In this document: one piece after another, positions 19,910 to 28,218 of the stretch
Numbering within the stretch: the first letter of the stretch is position 1
Layout of the letters: the number at the start of each line of letters is the position of its first letter
Source: a virus
Length of the DNA stretch: 28,218 nt
Direction: 5' to 3' (one strand)
Virus record (IMG/VR): IMGVR_UViG_3300030329_002504
Coordinates: 1-28,218 of that record
The notes under the pieces: model-generated
The model's database searches: none
What the model saw: only the letters and a program-made list of their open reading frames with translations
Told to the model about the DNA's origin: nothing
Program-made: the position numbers and the translations under genes

Positions 19910-22096
19910 ATGCCAAGGGGTGGAAAGCAAATAGCTGGCGGGGATACCAGGTGGATGGGGGTGGCCCCTCGTCTGGACCCCGCCAGCCTGCCCGAGGGGA
20001 TGGCCAGTGAGGGGCGCAACCTTCGTTTTCGAAACGGCGTGGCTGAGACTCGCAGGGGTGTGGCCAAGCCGGGATGGGTTAATTACGTTCACCCATCAAC
20101 GGGGTCCGAGGAAATAAATCCCTGGACAGAAGTCCATGGCGCGGGGGTTTACCGTGACCCCAACTCGCTTGAGTTCGTTATCATCGCCGCGAACAACAAG
20201 GCTTACTTTTGCCGGGAAGGGAATAACCCGGTGGCGCTGTCTCTCCCTGACGGGGTGTCCATTAGCGGGCAGGTCAACTTTGTCCAGGCCTTCAACAAGC
20301 TGGTGATGTACCGGGGGAAGGATCATAAGCCCCTGGAGATGTCCAGCATCGACACGGGCTTTGTGGATCAGGTTGAGGCGTGGGACAGTGGCACAACTTA
20401 TGTGGCCGGCGACAAGGTGGCCTACGGCCCGTTCCAGACCATAACCAGCGCCACGCATTCATCCGGCACTGTTACAGTCACCCTGTCAAATCATGGCTAT
20501 GTGGATCAGCAGGACGTAACCATCAGTGGTGCCAATGAGTCGGAGTACAACGGCCGCTTCACTGTTACTAGGGTGAACGACAGCACTTTTACTTATGCCA
20601 TCACCAGCACCCCCTCAAGTGACACGGCCAGTGGAACCGTCAAGGCCACCAATCACTTTGACTACCACGAAGCCAGCAGCACCAGCACTCCGGCTGCCGG
20701 TGAGGACCCAATCAACTACTCATCGAAATGGGCGCAAGTGGGAACGGTCATGCCCAACGCTGATGACGGCGTGAGTATTGCCAACCGCATTTGTGTCCCC
20801 ACCAATTATGACACCACCGATTTTGACTACGACAACAAGAAGGACTTTGTAATCGCCTCCGACCTACTTTCAACCACGGCGACTTATTTCGACCAAAACT
20901 TTCGCATCAACCAAGGGAGCGACGATGAGTTGGTGGGCCTCTTGCCGTTCGACCAAAACCGACTGATTTGCTTTAAAACCAAATCCGTACACCTGCTGAC
21001 GGGCTTTATTGTTGCGCAAAGCAACACCACCTTTGGCCAGTCGGTTCAACTGGAAACACTCATCAATGGCTACGGCATGGCCGGACCGCGGGCCTGTGTG
21101 TCAGTGGGGTCAGACATTTATTTCTATGCTTCCAAGCGTGGCATCGTGAGTTTGCGGCAGACCGAGCAGGGCAAGGCCCAGTCCGTGGACATCCCCTTGA
21201 GTGAGCCGGTGCAGACGATCATTGACGAGATTGATCCCCGGCATGGGGACAAGGTGAGGCTGGCGGCGTGGGATAATAAACTTTACTGTGCCATCCCCAA
21301 GGGCAATGCAGACAACGGTGAATGTTCCGCGATACTGGTGTGGGACTTCATCAATCAGGCATGGGCCGGGTACGATGATGGCACGGCCATTCGGGTGAAG
21401 GAATTTTTCACTGCAACAGTGCAGGGAGAGCAAAGGTTATTCTATTGGGGCGGCGATGGTTTTGTGAGCCTGATTGAGGAGCATGACCAAGGTGACCAGG
21501 TTAGGGATACCAACAGTAGTGATAATTTAGGCCTGGAAGCCGTGGAGAGCGTCTTGACCACCCGTGGCTATGGCGACCCGGACCTGGATCATCGCTGGTT
21601 CAATACCGCCCGCGTAAATGTAGCCACATGGCACCCCAGTTTCACGGTAAAGCTCAGGATGGACGGCGTGGCCGAGGAACACACTTTGTGCAGTGACCGC
21701 ACCAAGAGTCGCACCAATTATTATCGCCCCTTCGACGCGGACCCTTATGACGTGTCGAATGTTAATGACGACCACGGCACACCGTACCGTGAGGATTATA
21801 CAGTTACCACCATCACTGAGGTGGATAATGCCATCCTGCAAGAGGGCGGGGACGGCATCATGTTGGAGGGCGGCGATAACATTCAAATTGAGGAACTAAC
21901 CACGCAGCCGGCACAACCCAAGTCCAATGGGATTATCCCCATGCGGATGCAGGAAAGTTTGGAGCCATTTGCCTTGAACGTAAGGCAGGGGCGGTATGGT
22001 CAATTGGAGATCACCAACAATCAGGGGCGGATGAGTGTAAAGCAGGTCACGCTGGAAACCGCCACCGGCGGCAGAACTTTAAGCATAAAGGCATAG
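19910..22096 (+). CDS. tail nozzle / large structural protein
   Basis: The 728-residue protein begins GGKQIAGGDTRWMGVAPRLD and has LPEGMASEGRNLRFRNGVAE, the 'LpxGxaxxaxNxRfrnGvaexRxG' signature shared by nozzle or tubular tail proteins (T7 gp12-like) of podoviruses. Residues ~160-260 contain Thr/Ser-rich beta repeats (SATHSSGTVTVTLSNHG). A central domain (DDELVGLLPFDQNRLICFKT, then FYASKRGIVSL) looks like a beta-propeller or tube wall. In T7-like phages this protein forms the tail tip to which fibres attach. It has a GAGGG site before ATG 19910 and is followed by a fibre. Confidence 0.7.
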   Translation: MPRGGKQIAGGDTRWMGVAPRLDPASLPEGMASEGRNLRFRNGVAETRRGVAKPGWVNYVHPSTGSEEINPWTEVHGAGVYRDPNSLEFVIIAANNKAYFCREGNNPVALSLPDGVSISGQVNFVQAFNKLVMYRGKDHKPLEMSSIDTGFVDQVEAWDSGTTYVAGDKVAYGPFQTITSATHSSGTVTVTLSNHGYVDQQDVTISGANESEYNGRFTVTRVNDSTFTYAITSTPSSDTASGTVKATNHFDYHEASSTSTPAAGEDPINYSSKWAQVGTVMPNADDGVSIANRICVPTNYDTTDFDYDNKKDFVIASDLLSTTATYFDQNFRINQGSDDELVGLLPFDQNRLICFKTKSVHLLTGFIVAQSNTTFGQSVQLETLINGYGMAGPRACVSVGSDIYFYASKRGIVSLRQTEQGKAQSVDIPLSEPVQTIIDEIDPRHGDKVRLAAWDNKLYCAIPKGNADNGECSAILVWDFINQAWAGYDDGTAIRVKEFFTATVQGEQRLFYWGGDGFVSLIEEHDQGDQVRDTNSSDNLGLEAVESVLTTRGYGDPDLDHRWFNTARVNVATWHPSFTVKLRMDGVAEEHTLCSDRTKSRTNYYRPFDADPYDVSNVNDDHGTPYREDYTVTTITEVDNAILQEGGDGIMLEGGDNIQIEELTTQPAQPKSNGIIPMRMQESLEPFALNVRQGRYGQLEITNNQGRMSVKQVTLETATGGRTLSIKA

Positions 22097-22105
22097 GAGG
22101 ATTAT

Positions 22106-22864
22106 ATGGCAGTCAGCGCAACAGTCACACGAGGGTTCACGTTCAGTGAAAGCACCCCCATCACGCCCAGCAACCTGAACAATCTGGGCAGCCCCACTGT
22201 GGATATTGACGGGGCTATTGGCACACTGAGCCTTTCGGACGGCAGTGTGACAAACGCCAAGGTGAGCGCCACAGCCGCGGTTGATTACTCCAAGCTGGCG
22301 ACACTGGCCACGGGGCAACTCATTGTTGGCAACGCCGGCACGCCCACCGCGACTACCTTGGGCGGTGACGCGACAATTGATGCGAGTGGAAATCTGACTA
22401 TTGCCGCCAGTGCCTTGCCTGCCGCAATTCCTACCGGCGCCATTTCCATGTGGGCGACCAGTTCAGCGCCGGACGGTTGGTTGCTGTGCGACGGTTCCAC
22501 TTTTGACGCGTCAACTTATGCCGACTTAAACACACTCTTGGGCGGTAACACATTGCCCAACCTCCAAGGCCGCGTCCCGGTGGGTGTCTCTAGCTCAGAC
22601 GGTGACTTTGACCTTCTGGATACGGGTGGCAGCAAGACTCATGCGCTTACCGAGTCAGAGATGCCGTCACACACGCATACAATTAAAACTTACGACAAAG
22701 ATAACAATGTTGGCGCGACGGGTGGGCAGCCTGTTGCCGCCAACGGAAATGCGAGTGCTTCGGGTTCAGAGTTTACCGGCGACAGTGTCCAGTCAGCCGG
22801 AAGCGGCAGCGCACATAACATTATGCAACCCTACGTCGCGCTGAATTTCATTATCAAAACTTAA
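22106..22864 (+). CDS. tail collar domain fibre protein
   Basis: The 252-residue protein has the phage tail Collar pattern from about residue 109: PTGAISMWATSSAPDGWLLC, DGSTFDASTYADLNTLLG, LPNLQGRVPVG. It continues with SEMPSHTHTIK and ends in HNIMQPYVALNFIIKT, as microcystin-dependent-protein-like/collar proteins do. The N-terminal half is a short trimeric shaft (SDGSVTNAKVSATAAVDYSK). The collar forms a compact receptor-binding knob. It is preceded by a strong AGGAGG site and followed by a gene that shares its last base. Confidence 0.75.
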   Translation: MAVSATVTRGFTFSESTPITPSNLNNLGSPTVDIDGAIGTLSLSDGSVTNAKVSATAAVDYSKLATLATGQLIVGNAGTPTATTLGGDATIDASGNLTIAASALPAAIPTGAISMWATSSAPDGWLLCDGSTFDASTYADLNTLLGGNTLPNLQGRVPVGVSSSDGDFDLLDTGGSKTHALTESEMPSHTHTIKTYDKDNNVGATGGQPVAANGNASASGSEFTGDSVQSAGSGSAHNIMQPYVALNFIIKT

Positions 22865-23199
22865 TGACCCCCTGGCAAAAAGCAAAGGCATGGTTTCTGC
22901 ATCACAACCCCGGCCACTCGTTCGAGGAGAAGCTGGGGGAGTATCTGGCCGAAGGCGAGGTACACAGTGGCGAGGATGTATTTGTGATGGCCAAGCCAAC
23001 CTTGTGGGAGGACGGGACGATGTACTGCGGGAATGTGGCCCCCAACACATGGTTTGTGTTCCTGTCGGCCGGGAACTGGCGGCGGCTACTGGCCATGGCC
23101 CCGAGGCCGATGCGCTACGTGGCCTGGCAGCGGCGCGGGAGTCCGCGCTATCACGTATGGGAATTTGATAAACTTAAAAGGAAAATGGGAGGACTATAA
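22864..23199 (+). CDS. hypothetical protein (111 aa)
   Basis: ATG 22864 overlaps the fibre stop by one base. The protein contains aromatic-rich strands (FVMAKPTLWEDGTMYCGN, FVFLSAGNWRRLLAMAP, RYVAWQRRGSPRYHVWEF), suggesting a small beta fold, with basic residues towards the end. No family is recognised. Its place between a fibre and internal virion genes suggests a minor virion or assembly protein. Its last base is shared with the next start. Confidence 0.5.
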   Translation: MTPWQKAKAWFLHHNPGHSFEEKLGEYLAEGEVHSGEDVFVMAKPTLWEDGTMYCGNVAPNTWFVFLSAGNWRRLLAMAPRPMRYVAWQRRGSPRYHVWEFDKLKRKMGGL

Positions 23200-24122
23200 T
23201 GGGAACCAAGATTAGCGCACCGCCACCGCCGGAACCTCGTTCGTATGCAGAGGAGTACGGCAAGACCCTTGACGCGCAGATTAAGTATGCGCCAGCTCTC
23301 TACGAGAGTGAGGCCGAGTATCGGCCGCAGTACCTGGAGCTGGACTTGGCCGCACTGCGGGACTCCTTGCAGGGTCGCGGCGGGCAGGAGGGTCTGCTGG
23401 ATATTTACCGGGGCGTGCAACCGCGCATGAGCCAGATGGAGGCGGACGCCAACCGCGCCGGGCGCACTGCTGACCTGTCGGACGTGGAGGAGTACGGCTC
23501 CCGCGCCACTGATGCCCTACTCTCAGCGGACCCCTACAAGAAACGCATATCGGACGCCCTGGCCCAGCAAGCCGCGGAAGACCTGGAGGCTGGGGCCACA
23601 CTGGATCCCTCTCTCAGGCGCGAGGCGCAGCAAGCCTACCGGCAAGCCGCCACGGCGCGGGGGATGGCCTACAGCCCATCTTCGGCGGCCGAGGAGGCTT
23701 ACTTTACCGGACTAAGAGCTGAACAATTACGCCGCAACCGCCAGCAGTCGGCCATGAACATTCTGGGCCAACGACAGGCCCTGACCGGGGACCCATTCAT
23801 GCAAATCCTTGGGCGACCAGGGCAGACCTTTGGCGCGGTGCCGGGAACCGTGGGGGCGGGCGCTGGATTGATGAGCAGTGGCGGCCCGCAGTTGTTCAAC
23901 CCGGAAAGCCAGTACGCCGGCAACCTTTACGGCCAGAACTATGCGGGGGCATTGCAGAACCAGCAATTGCAGGCGCGTGCCGCAATGCAGTCGGGAATGA
24001 ACAAGGCCAACCTGTTTGGCTCCGTTGTCGGTGGACTGGGCGGCTTGGGTGGCGGGCTGCTTAGTGGCATGGGGCGGGCCAGTAGCATGGGGCGTAATTT
24101 CTGGACAGGGAAAGCAGCTTAA
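23199..24122 (+). CDS. internal virion protein-like (307 aa)
   Basis: The 307-residue protein begins KISAPPPPEPRSYAEEYGKT. The middle is helical and Gln/Ala/Arg-rich (QQAAEDLEAGATLDPSLRRE, AYRQAATARGMAYSPSSAAE). The C-terminus has PQLFNPESQYAGNLYGQNYA and a hydrophobic Gly-rich segment (GSVVGGLGGLGGGLLSGMG). This layout, with a Gly-rich membrane-prone end, occurs in podovirus ejection proteins. It lies directly before a larger structural gene. Function by analogy only. Confidence 0.55.
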   Translation: MGTKISAPPPPEPRSYAEEYGKTLDAQIKYAPALYESEAEYRPQYLELDLAALRDSLQGRGGQEGLLDIYRGVQPRMSQMEADANRAGRTADLSDVEEYGSRATDALLSADPYKKRISDALAQQAAEDLEAGATLDPSLRREAQQAYRQAATARGMAYSPSSAAEEAYFTGLRAEQLRRNRQQSAMNILGQRQALTGDPFMQILGRPGQTFGAVPGTVGAGAGLMSSGGPQLFNPESQYAGNLYGQNYAGALQNQQLQARAAMQSGMNKANLFGSVVGGLGGLGGGLLSGMGRASSMGRNFWTGKAA

Positions 24123-24136
24123 AAGGAGGGATAAGA

Positions 24137-26125
24137 ATGGCAAATCCGTATGCGGGAATCATGTACGCCGGGCAGGCGATGGGCAAGGGGTTGTCGGATT
24201 ACTTCGAGGGGTACGCCAAGGGGAAGAGCGACAACGAGGCGGTGACCAGCCAGCTTGAAAGGCTCCAGGGCCGCGCCATGTCCGTGCTGCGCAGTGGTGC
24301 AGTGGCTGATGAAACGTCAGAGGAGGGCGTGCTGCTCTCTTCGCTTGAGAAGTTTCACGACAAGGGGTTGAGCCAGAAGAAGGCGCTGCTGGTGGATGTG
24401 CTGTCGTATCTGGACCGGCGGGAGGCGGAGGAGGATTCCCTGCGTAAACGGCACCTGATGGACTTGCAGGGACAGGTGGCCCAGCAGCAGATTGATAGAA
24501 ATAAAGGCGTAATGGGGGAACGGGATGCCTTGAACGCGATTAACCTTGGCTTGTTTGACCCCGGAAAGATCAAGCAGGAAAAAGAAGCCGCTGCCATGTT
24601 CCCGGAGATCAGCAACCTTTCCGATGAGGACAAGGCGGCGGCTCGTGGAGCCTTGAAGTCCATGGGAGGGAAGGCGCTGGATGTCGTTCGTAGTCTGCAC
24701 CAATTTTTGCCGCCCAGGCAGGATGGTCCAGTGGGGCAGGACGGCATACCTCAAGGGCCGGCGGATTTGCCGCCCGCGGTGCCACCGCCCATCCCGCCAC
24801 CAGGGTTGCCCCCGGTGCCTCCCCCGGATGGCCTGCAATACAAGTGGGACGATGAAAGGAATATTGGCGACCACCTGGATAGGTTTATTGAACCCGCCCG
24901 GAAGTTGAACCCACTGTACATCCCATGGGAGCTGACCAAGGCCGGATACCAACTCCTCAAGAATAAAGGGGTTCAGGAAAAGGCCGTCCCTAAAAAGGAG
25001 GCGGACATCAACAATGCGATTCTTGGCTTTAAGCCCGATCAAGGCGGGAGTATGCCTAAACTGTATGGTCCTGAAAAACTGGAGGGCCTTGAAAAGGCGG
25101 CGGCAGACGCCATTAGGACACTAAGGAGGGCGAACAAAACGGGGCAAGAAGCCAACGAATTACTCAGGGGTCTGGGAGCCAACCGCAATCAGCCTGTTCC
25201 GGCAAATGTTCCGGTTCCGGCACGGGAAACGGAACCGGAACAGCAACCCACCTGGCGGGATGCCTACAACTGGCAATTGGCGGAACTTCGCAAGGCGGGC
25301 CACAGAATTTCCCCCGCCGTGGCGCAGGAAGTGGAGCGACGGGCCAAGCTGCAATTCCCGCCCGTGCCGAAAATCAACATGGTGAGTAAAGGGGGCATGA
25401 ATATACTTTTAGTGGATGGTCAATATAAGGCCGCCATGCCGGCCCCCGCGAAAAAAGGGGCGGTTCGCTTTGACGCCATACGAATCCCTGACACCAACAT
25501 GGTACAACCTGTCCAGATTGGGGCGGATGGAGCCATGACACCAATGGGGTCAGCGCAAAACATGTCCAGTGGTGAGATTGATCGAGAGTTCAAGGTGGAT
25601 ATTCTCGGCCCCAATGCCTACACCATGAACAAGGAGAGCGCCAAGCTATTGAGACAACAGGTTGCCGATGTTGGTTTTGCGAACGAATCCATTGGCCAGC
25701 TTCTTGAGATTTCAAACCTCCCCGGTGAGGAATACGATATTGAGAAATGGGGCGATGCCGCTGTTATGGTGACCAGCCTAAAGGGCCGACTTCGCTTGTC
25801 CTTGGTTGGCCCCGGCGCGGTATCTGCGGAGGAATGGAAAATGATGGACGAAACCATTCCGAATCCAACCGATATTCTTAAATGGGAGAAGCAGGAGCGT
25901 GCGGCTTTGCGAACACTAAAAAGTAAGCTCAACAGCGTTCTTCGCCGTGAAGCAGCCGCTCACATTGAGGGTGGGATTGATAATGTAAGTTTTCCTGAAT
26001 GGATGAGCGGAGCCAGCAACACCCCTCAATTCATTCGGGTGCAGCACCCGGATGGCCGGATTGGAACGATCCCGGCGGGGCAATTGGAAGCCGCCGAGAA
26101 GCAGGGATTCAAGAGGGTACGATAA
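24137..26125 (+). CDS. large internal/structural virion protein
   Basis: The 662-residue protein starts at ATG 24137 behind AAGGAGGG. The N-terminal ~150 residues are helical (GIMYAGQAMGKGLSDYFEGY, LSSLEKFHDKGLSQKKALLV). Residues ~211-235 are a proline-rich linker (PPIPPPGLPPVPPPDG). The centre is Lys/Glu/Ala-rich. The C-terminal ~200 residues are mixed (GEIDREFKVDILGPNAYTMN, IQLHPDGRI-like end with VQHPDGRIGTIPAGQLE). No enzyme motif is seen. Similar N-termini, with a membrane-prone repeat and a helical stalk, occur in phage ejection or minor structural proteins. It shares its last base with the next gene's ATG. Confidence 0.5.
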   Translation: MANPYAGIMYAGQAMGKGLSDYFEGYAKGKSDNEAVTSQLERLQGRAMSVLRSGAVADETSEEGVLLSSLEKFHDKGLSQKKALLVDVLSYLDRREAEEDSLRKRHLMDLQGQVAQQQIDRNKGVMGERDALNAINLGLFDPGKIKQEKEAAAMFPEISNLSDEDKAAARGALKSMGGKALDVVRSLHQFLPPRQDGPVGQDGIPQGPADLPPAVPPPIPPPGLPPVPPPDGLQYKWDDERNIGDHLDRFIEPARKLNPLYIPWELTKAGYQLLKNKGVQEKAVPKKEADINNAILGFKPDQGGSMPKLYGPEKLEGLEKAAADAIRTLRRANKTGQEANELLRGLGANRNQPVPANVPVPARETEPEQQPTWRDAYNWQLAELRKAGHRISPAVAQEVERRAKLQFPPVPKINMVSKGGMNILLVDGQYKAAMPAPAKKGAVRFDAIRIPDTNMVQPVQIGADGAMTPMGSAQNMSSGEIDREFKVDILGPNAYTMNKESAKLLRQQVADVGFANESIGQLLEISNLPGEEYDIEKWGDAAVMVTSLKGRLRLSLVGPGAVSAEEWKMMDETIPNPTDILKWEKQERAALRTLKSKLNSVLRREAAAHIEGGIDNVSFPEWMSGASNTPQFIRVQHPDGRIGTIPAGQLEAAEKQGFKRVR

Positions 26126-28218
26126 TGCCAGAAGTTATTCAGTTTGAGCCATTGCCGGCGGATAAGGCTGGCATCCAGTTTGAGGAGGAGGCACTCACCG
26201 GCGAGCAGCTCTTTGGCATGGCCGCCAGCGACCCCGAGGCCACCCTGAATTACATCAACAGCCTCCCGGACACTGAGGCCATGGCGGCCTATGTCCGTTT
26301 CCGTAAACATAAGGCCGGCGTGGAGGGGAGCATCCTTGAGGGGGCCAAGGGAATGATGGGCCGCATGTGGGAGGGCGGCAAGGAATTGGCTTCCAACATC
26401 CACCGCCCCACCGAGGCTGCGGAGGCATTGGGACGTGGTGCCATCCTTGGCACGGCCGACCTCGGCTACATGACCTGGGACGCATTCACCCCGGAAACAG
26501 ATGACACTTATCAGGATTTTTTAAGGGACGAAAAACTTGAGGACAATGATGCCTCAAGAGCTGCCTATGTGGGCCTTCTCAGAACCGACATGGGGCGCTG
26601 GAAAAAGGAACTGGTTTACCAAAAGAACACCCAGGAGTTTTCCGGAGAATCCCCCCTCCCGGCTGTAACCGAGGCGGGCCGGGAGGTACTGGACCCCACC
26701 ATGTTTGTGGGCGTGGGCGCGGGCGTCAAGGGCATGAAGCTGGCCCGGCAAGCCGCCGGTGAAGGTCTGACCAAGGCGGGCGATGTCACCCGGATGATTG
26801 GCAGGGGTTCCACTAAGGCAGGAGAATTTCCAGCTAAAGCGGCGGCCAAACTGGCTGGCCCACAGGCAGGGAAGGAACTCGGTAAGGCAACCACTGGACT
26901 CCCCGGTGTCCACACCGGCGCAATTGGCGCGGCTGTTGTGTCTCCTGCCCTGGCCATCCCCGCGGGTGCAAAAATGGCAGGCGGCGTCCTGGACACCGCG
27001 GGGGATATCATGCAGGCCACTGGCAAGGCCATGGGTGAGGGGGTGGGGCGCAGCGGCCTCATGGGCCGCGCCTCCCAACTGGCAACCACCGAGGCCGGGA
27101 AGCACTTGACCAAAGCCGCCAGCTACATGGACCCGATGCTTTCAGCAGCCGGCAGCGTGGGGGCTGGTGTCACTGCTGGTGCGGTGGTGGGCGGCATGTT
27201 GGGCGGCTTGTCCTCACGCCAGCAGGGGGAACTCTTTGGATGGGGTTCACCGGAGCTTTGGGAAGGTTTGGGCGGCGGCATGGCCCTTGGCGGTGCCGGT
27301 GGTTTTATCGGGCATGGTATATCAGTGGGGACCGGCTTGGCTCGGCGCGGGAGAGTCGCCGAGGACGCTGAAGCATTTCGGGCCACCCTGAATGACGAGC
27401 AGGCAGTCTTGTTCGACAGGTTTAATAATCGGATGACTGAACTGGGGAACCACGAGGCAGTCGCGGAGTTAATTGACGCCAAGGCGTGGCTGGGCGATGA
27501 GGTAACCGTGACGCTGGTGGACGAGGCCGGGGCGGCGGCCTTGACCGGCCAACCCTTCAAAGGGGTTCACCTTGAGGGCGACAACTCCATATTGATTAAC
27601 GTGGATCGGGCCGATGGCGGCACAGCGTTCCATGAGTCATTCCATGGCGCGATCCGCACCATGGCGGGGCGCAAGTATGGTAAAACCATGGCCGACTACA
27701 TGCTCGACCATTTCACGGCGGGCCAAATTCGTCAGCATGTGCAACGATACCTCGACATGTTTGGTTTAAAGCCCGGATCAAAGGGGAGGGCCGCCAAGTT
27801 GAAGGAGTTAATGAACGACCTCCCGCGCACACTTGAGGAAGTAAACGCCAACATGTTCATGGACTTCCTGCGCCGGCGCGAGAATCGCGATCTGCTTCTC
27901 AGGGGCCGCAAGGGGGTGGATGGGGTTATCCTGGGGCTGCTGGCTCGGGGATATGATTCCATCCTGGGGCGGTCCGGGATACGGGATGACGGCAACCTTA
28001 CAGGCAATAGGGGCATGGACGCCCTGTTCCGTGAACTCATTGAGGCCAGGGGAGCCATCAGCCAAAGGCAGGCCCAGACAGGGCGTCCAATGATTCCGGT
28101 CAAAACCAAGTCTCCCGAGGAGGCTATCGCATGGGCCAAGGAGCATGGCCAGGAGAACGCACTGGCCGTGGATGAGTCCGGGAAGGTCACAGGTTTAAAG
28201 ACTGAAAAGGAAGTATCA
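26125..28218 (+). CDS. large internal/ejected virion protein with HExxH motif (partial)
   Basis: The frame is open from ATG 26125 to the window end: at least 698 residues, no stop. Residues ~1-150 are helical. Two Gly-rich hydrophobic segments lie at about 342-364 and 379-405 and could cross a membrane. A zincin-type HESFH sits at residues 503-507 (TAFHESFHGAI), preceded by a strand (NSILINVDR). The closest pattern is the putative zincin modules of large polyvalent phage proteins. The C-terminal part is helical and charged. It starts on the last base of the previous gene. It probably is ejected with the DNA and may form part of a channel across the host envelope; protease activity is not shown. 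Confidence 0.6.
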   Translation, partial: MPEVIQFEPLPADKAGIQFEEEALTGEQLFGMAASDPEATLNYINSLPDTEAMAAYVRFRKHKAGVEGSILEGAKGMMGRMWEGGKELASNIHRPTEAAEALGRGAILGTADLGYMTWDAFTPETDDTYQDFLRDEKLEDNDASRAAYVGLLRTDMGRWKKELVYQKNTQEFSGESPLPAVTEAGREVLDPTMFVGVGAGVKGMKLARQAAGEGLTKAGDVTRMIGRGSTKAGEFPAKAAAKLAGPQAGKELGKATTGLPGVHTGAIGAAVVSPALAIPAGAKMAGGVLDTAGDIMQATGKAMGEGVGRSGLMGRASQLATTEAGKHLTKAASYMDPMLSAAGSVGAGVTAGAVVGGMLGGLSSRQQGELFGWGSPELWEGLGGGMALGGAGGFIGHGISVGTGLARRGRVAEDAEAFRATLNDEQAVLFDRFNNRMTELGNHEAVAELIDAKAWLGDEVTVTLVDEAGAAALTGQPFKGVHLEGDNSILINVDRADGGTAFHESFHGAIRTMAGRKYGKTMADYMLDHFTAGQIRQHVQRYLDMFGLKPGSKGRAAKLKELMNDLPRTLEEVNANMFMDFLRRRENRDLLLRGRKGVDGVILGLLARGYDSILGRSGIRDDGNLTGNRGMDALFRELIEARGAISQRQAQTGRPMIPVKTKSPEEAIAWAKEHGQENALAVDESGKVTGLKTEKEVS

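Overview
The window is a continuous piece of a tailed double-stranded DNA bacteriophage genome. Every gene I can support lies on the + strand. Most neighbours abut or overlap by 1-29 bases (ATGA, TGATG, GTGA junctions), as in long translationally coupled phage operons. There is no integrase, transposase, rRNA, tRNA or CRISPR array. The virion genes (large terminase, scaffold-like protein, SU10-type capsid, portal, short-tail connector and nozzle proteins, several fibres, large internal proteins, no tape measure or sheath) suggest a short-tailed, podovirus-like phage. A secreted protease and a lipoprotein in the lysis region fit a Gram-negative host. The exact host cannot be read from the sequence. 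The DNA is GC-rich by eye.

Layout. Positions 1-870 hold the tail of a DNA cytosine methyltransferase, small early proteins and a PD-(D/E)XK resolvase-like nuclease. Positions 888-4640 are the replication/recombination module: an SSB-like protein, a RecB/Cas4-like exonuclease, a primase with a zinc-finger-like N-terminus and an archaeo-eukaryotic-type catalytic core, and a RepA-like RecA-fold helicase. Positions 4641-5078 are the longest gene-free stretch. They are packed with TTGACAG heptamers, nested inverted repeats, a 15-bp hairpin and GTGTTAACAC palindromes, and look like an origin followed by an operator/promoter region. Positions 5079-7740 carry a zinc-ribbon-like protein, a helix-turn-helix protein (possible small terminase), small unknowns and a secreted trypsin-like protease. 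A branched RNA structure (7751-7848), overlapped by a 41-residue ORF, sits directly in front of the large terminase (7855-9510). Three small genes follow (excisionase-like HTH, unknown, histone-like), then a 176-bp leader.

Positions 10238-15481 are the head genes in the order scaffold, capsid, small protein, portal, connector. Positions 15493-19211 are a run of fibre/adhesin genes, including a polyglycine protein. Positions 19204-19906 look like a lysis cassette (two small membrane proteins, a coiled-coil protein, an overlapping lipoprotein), but no endolysin is recognisable. Positions 19910-28218 encode a nozzle-like protein, a collar-domain fibre, a small unknown and three large putative internal/ejected virion proteins. 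The last runs off the window and carries an HExxH motif.

The features most worth a second look are the 4640-5097 control/origin region, the branched RNA before the terminase, the secreted protease in the packaging operon, and the HExxH-bearing internal virion protein.
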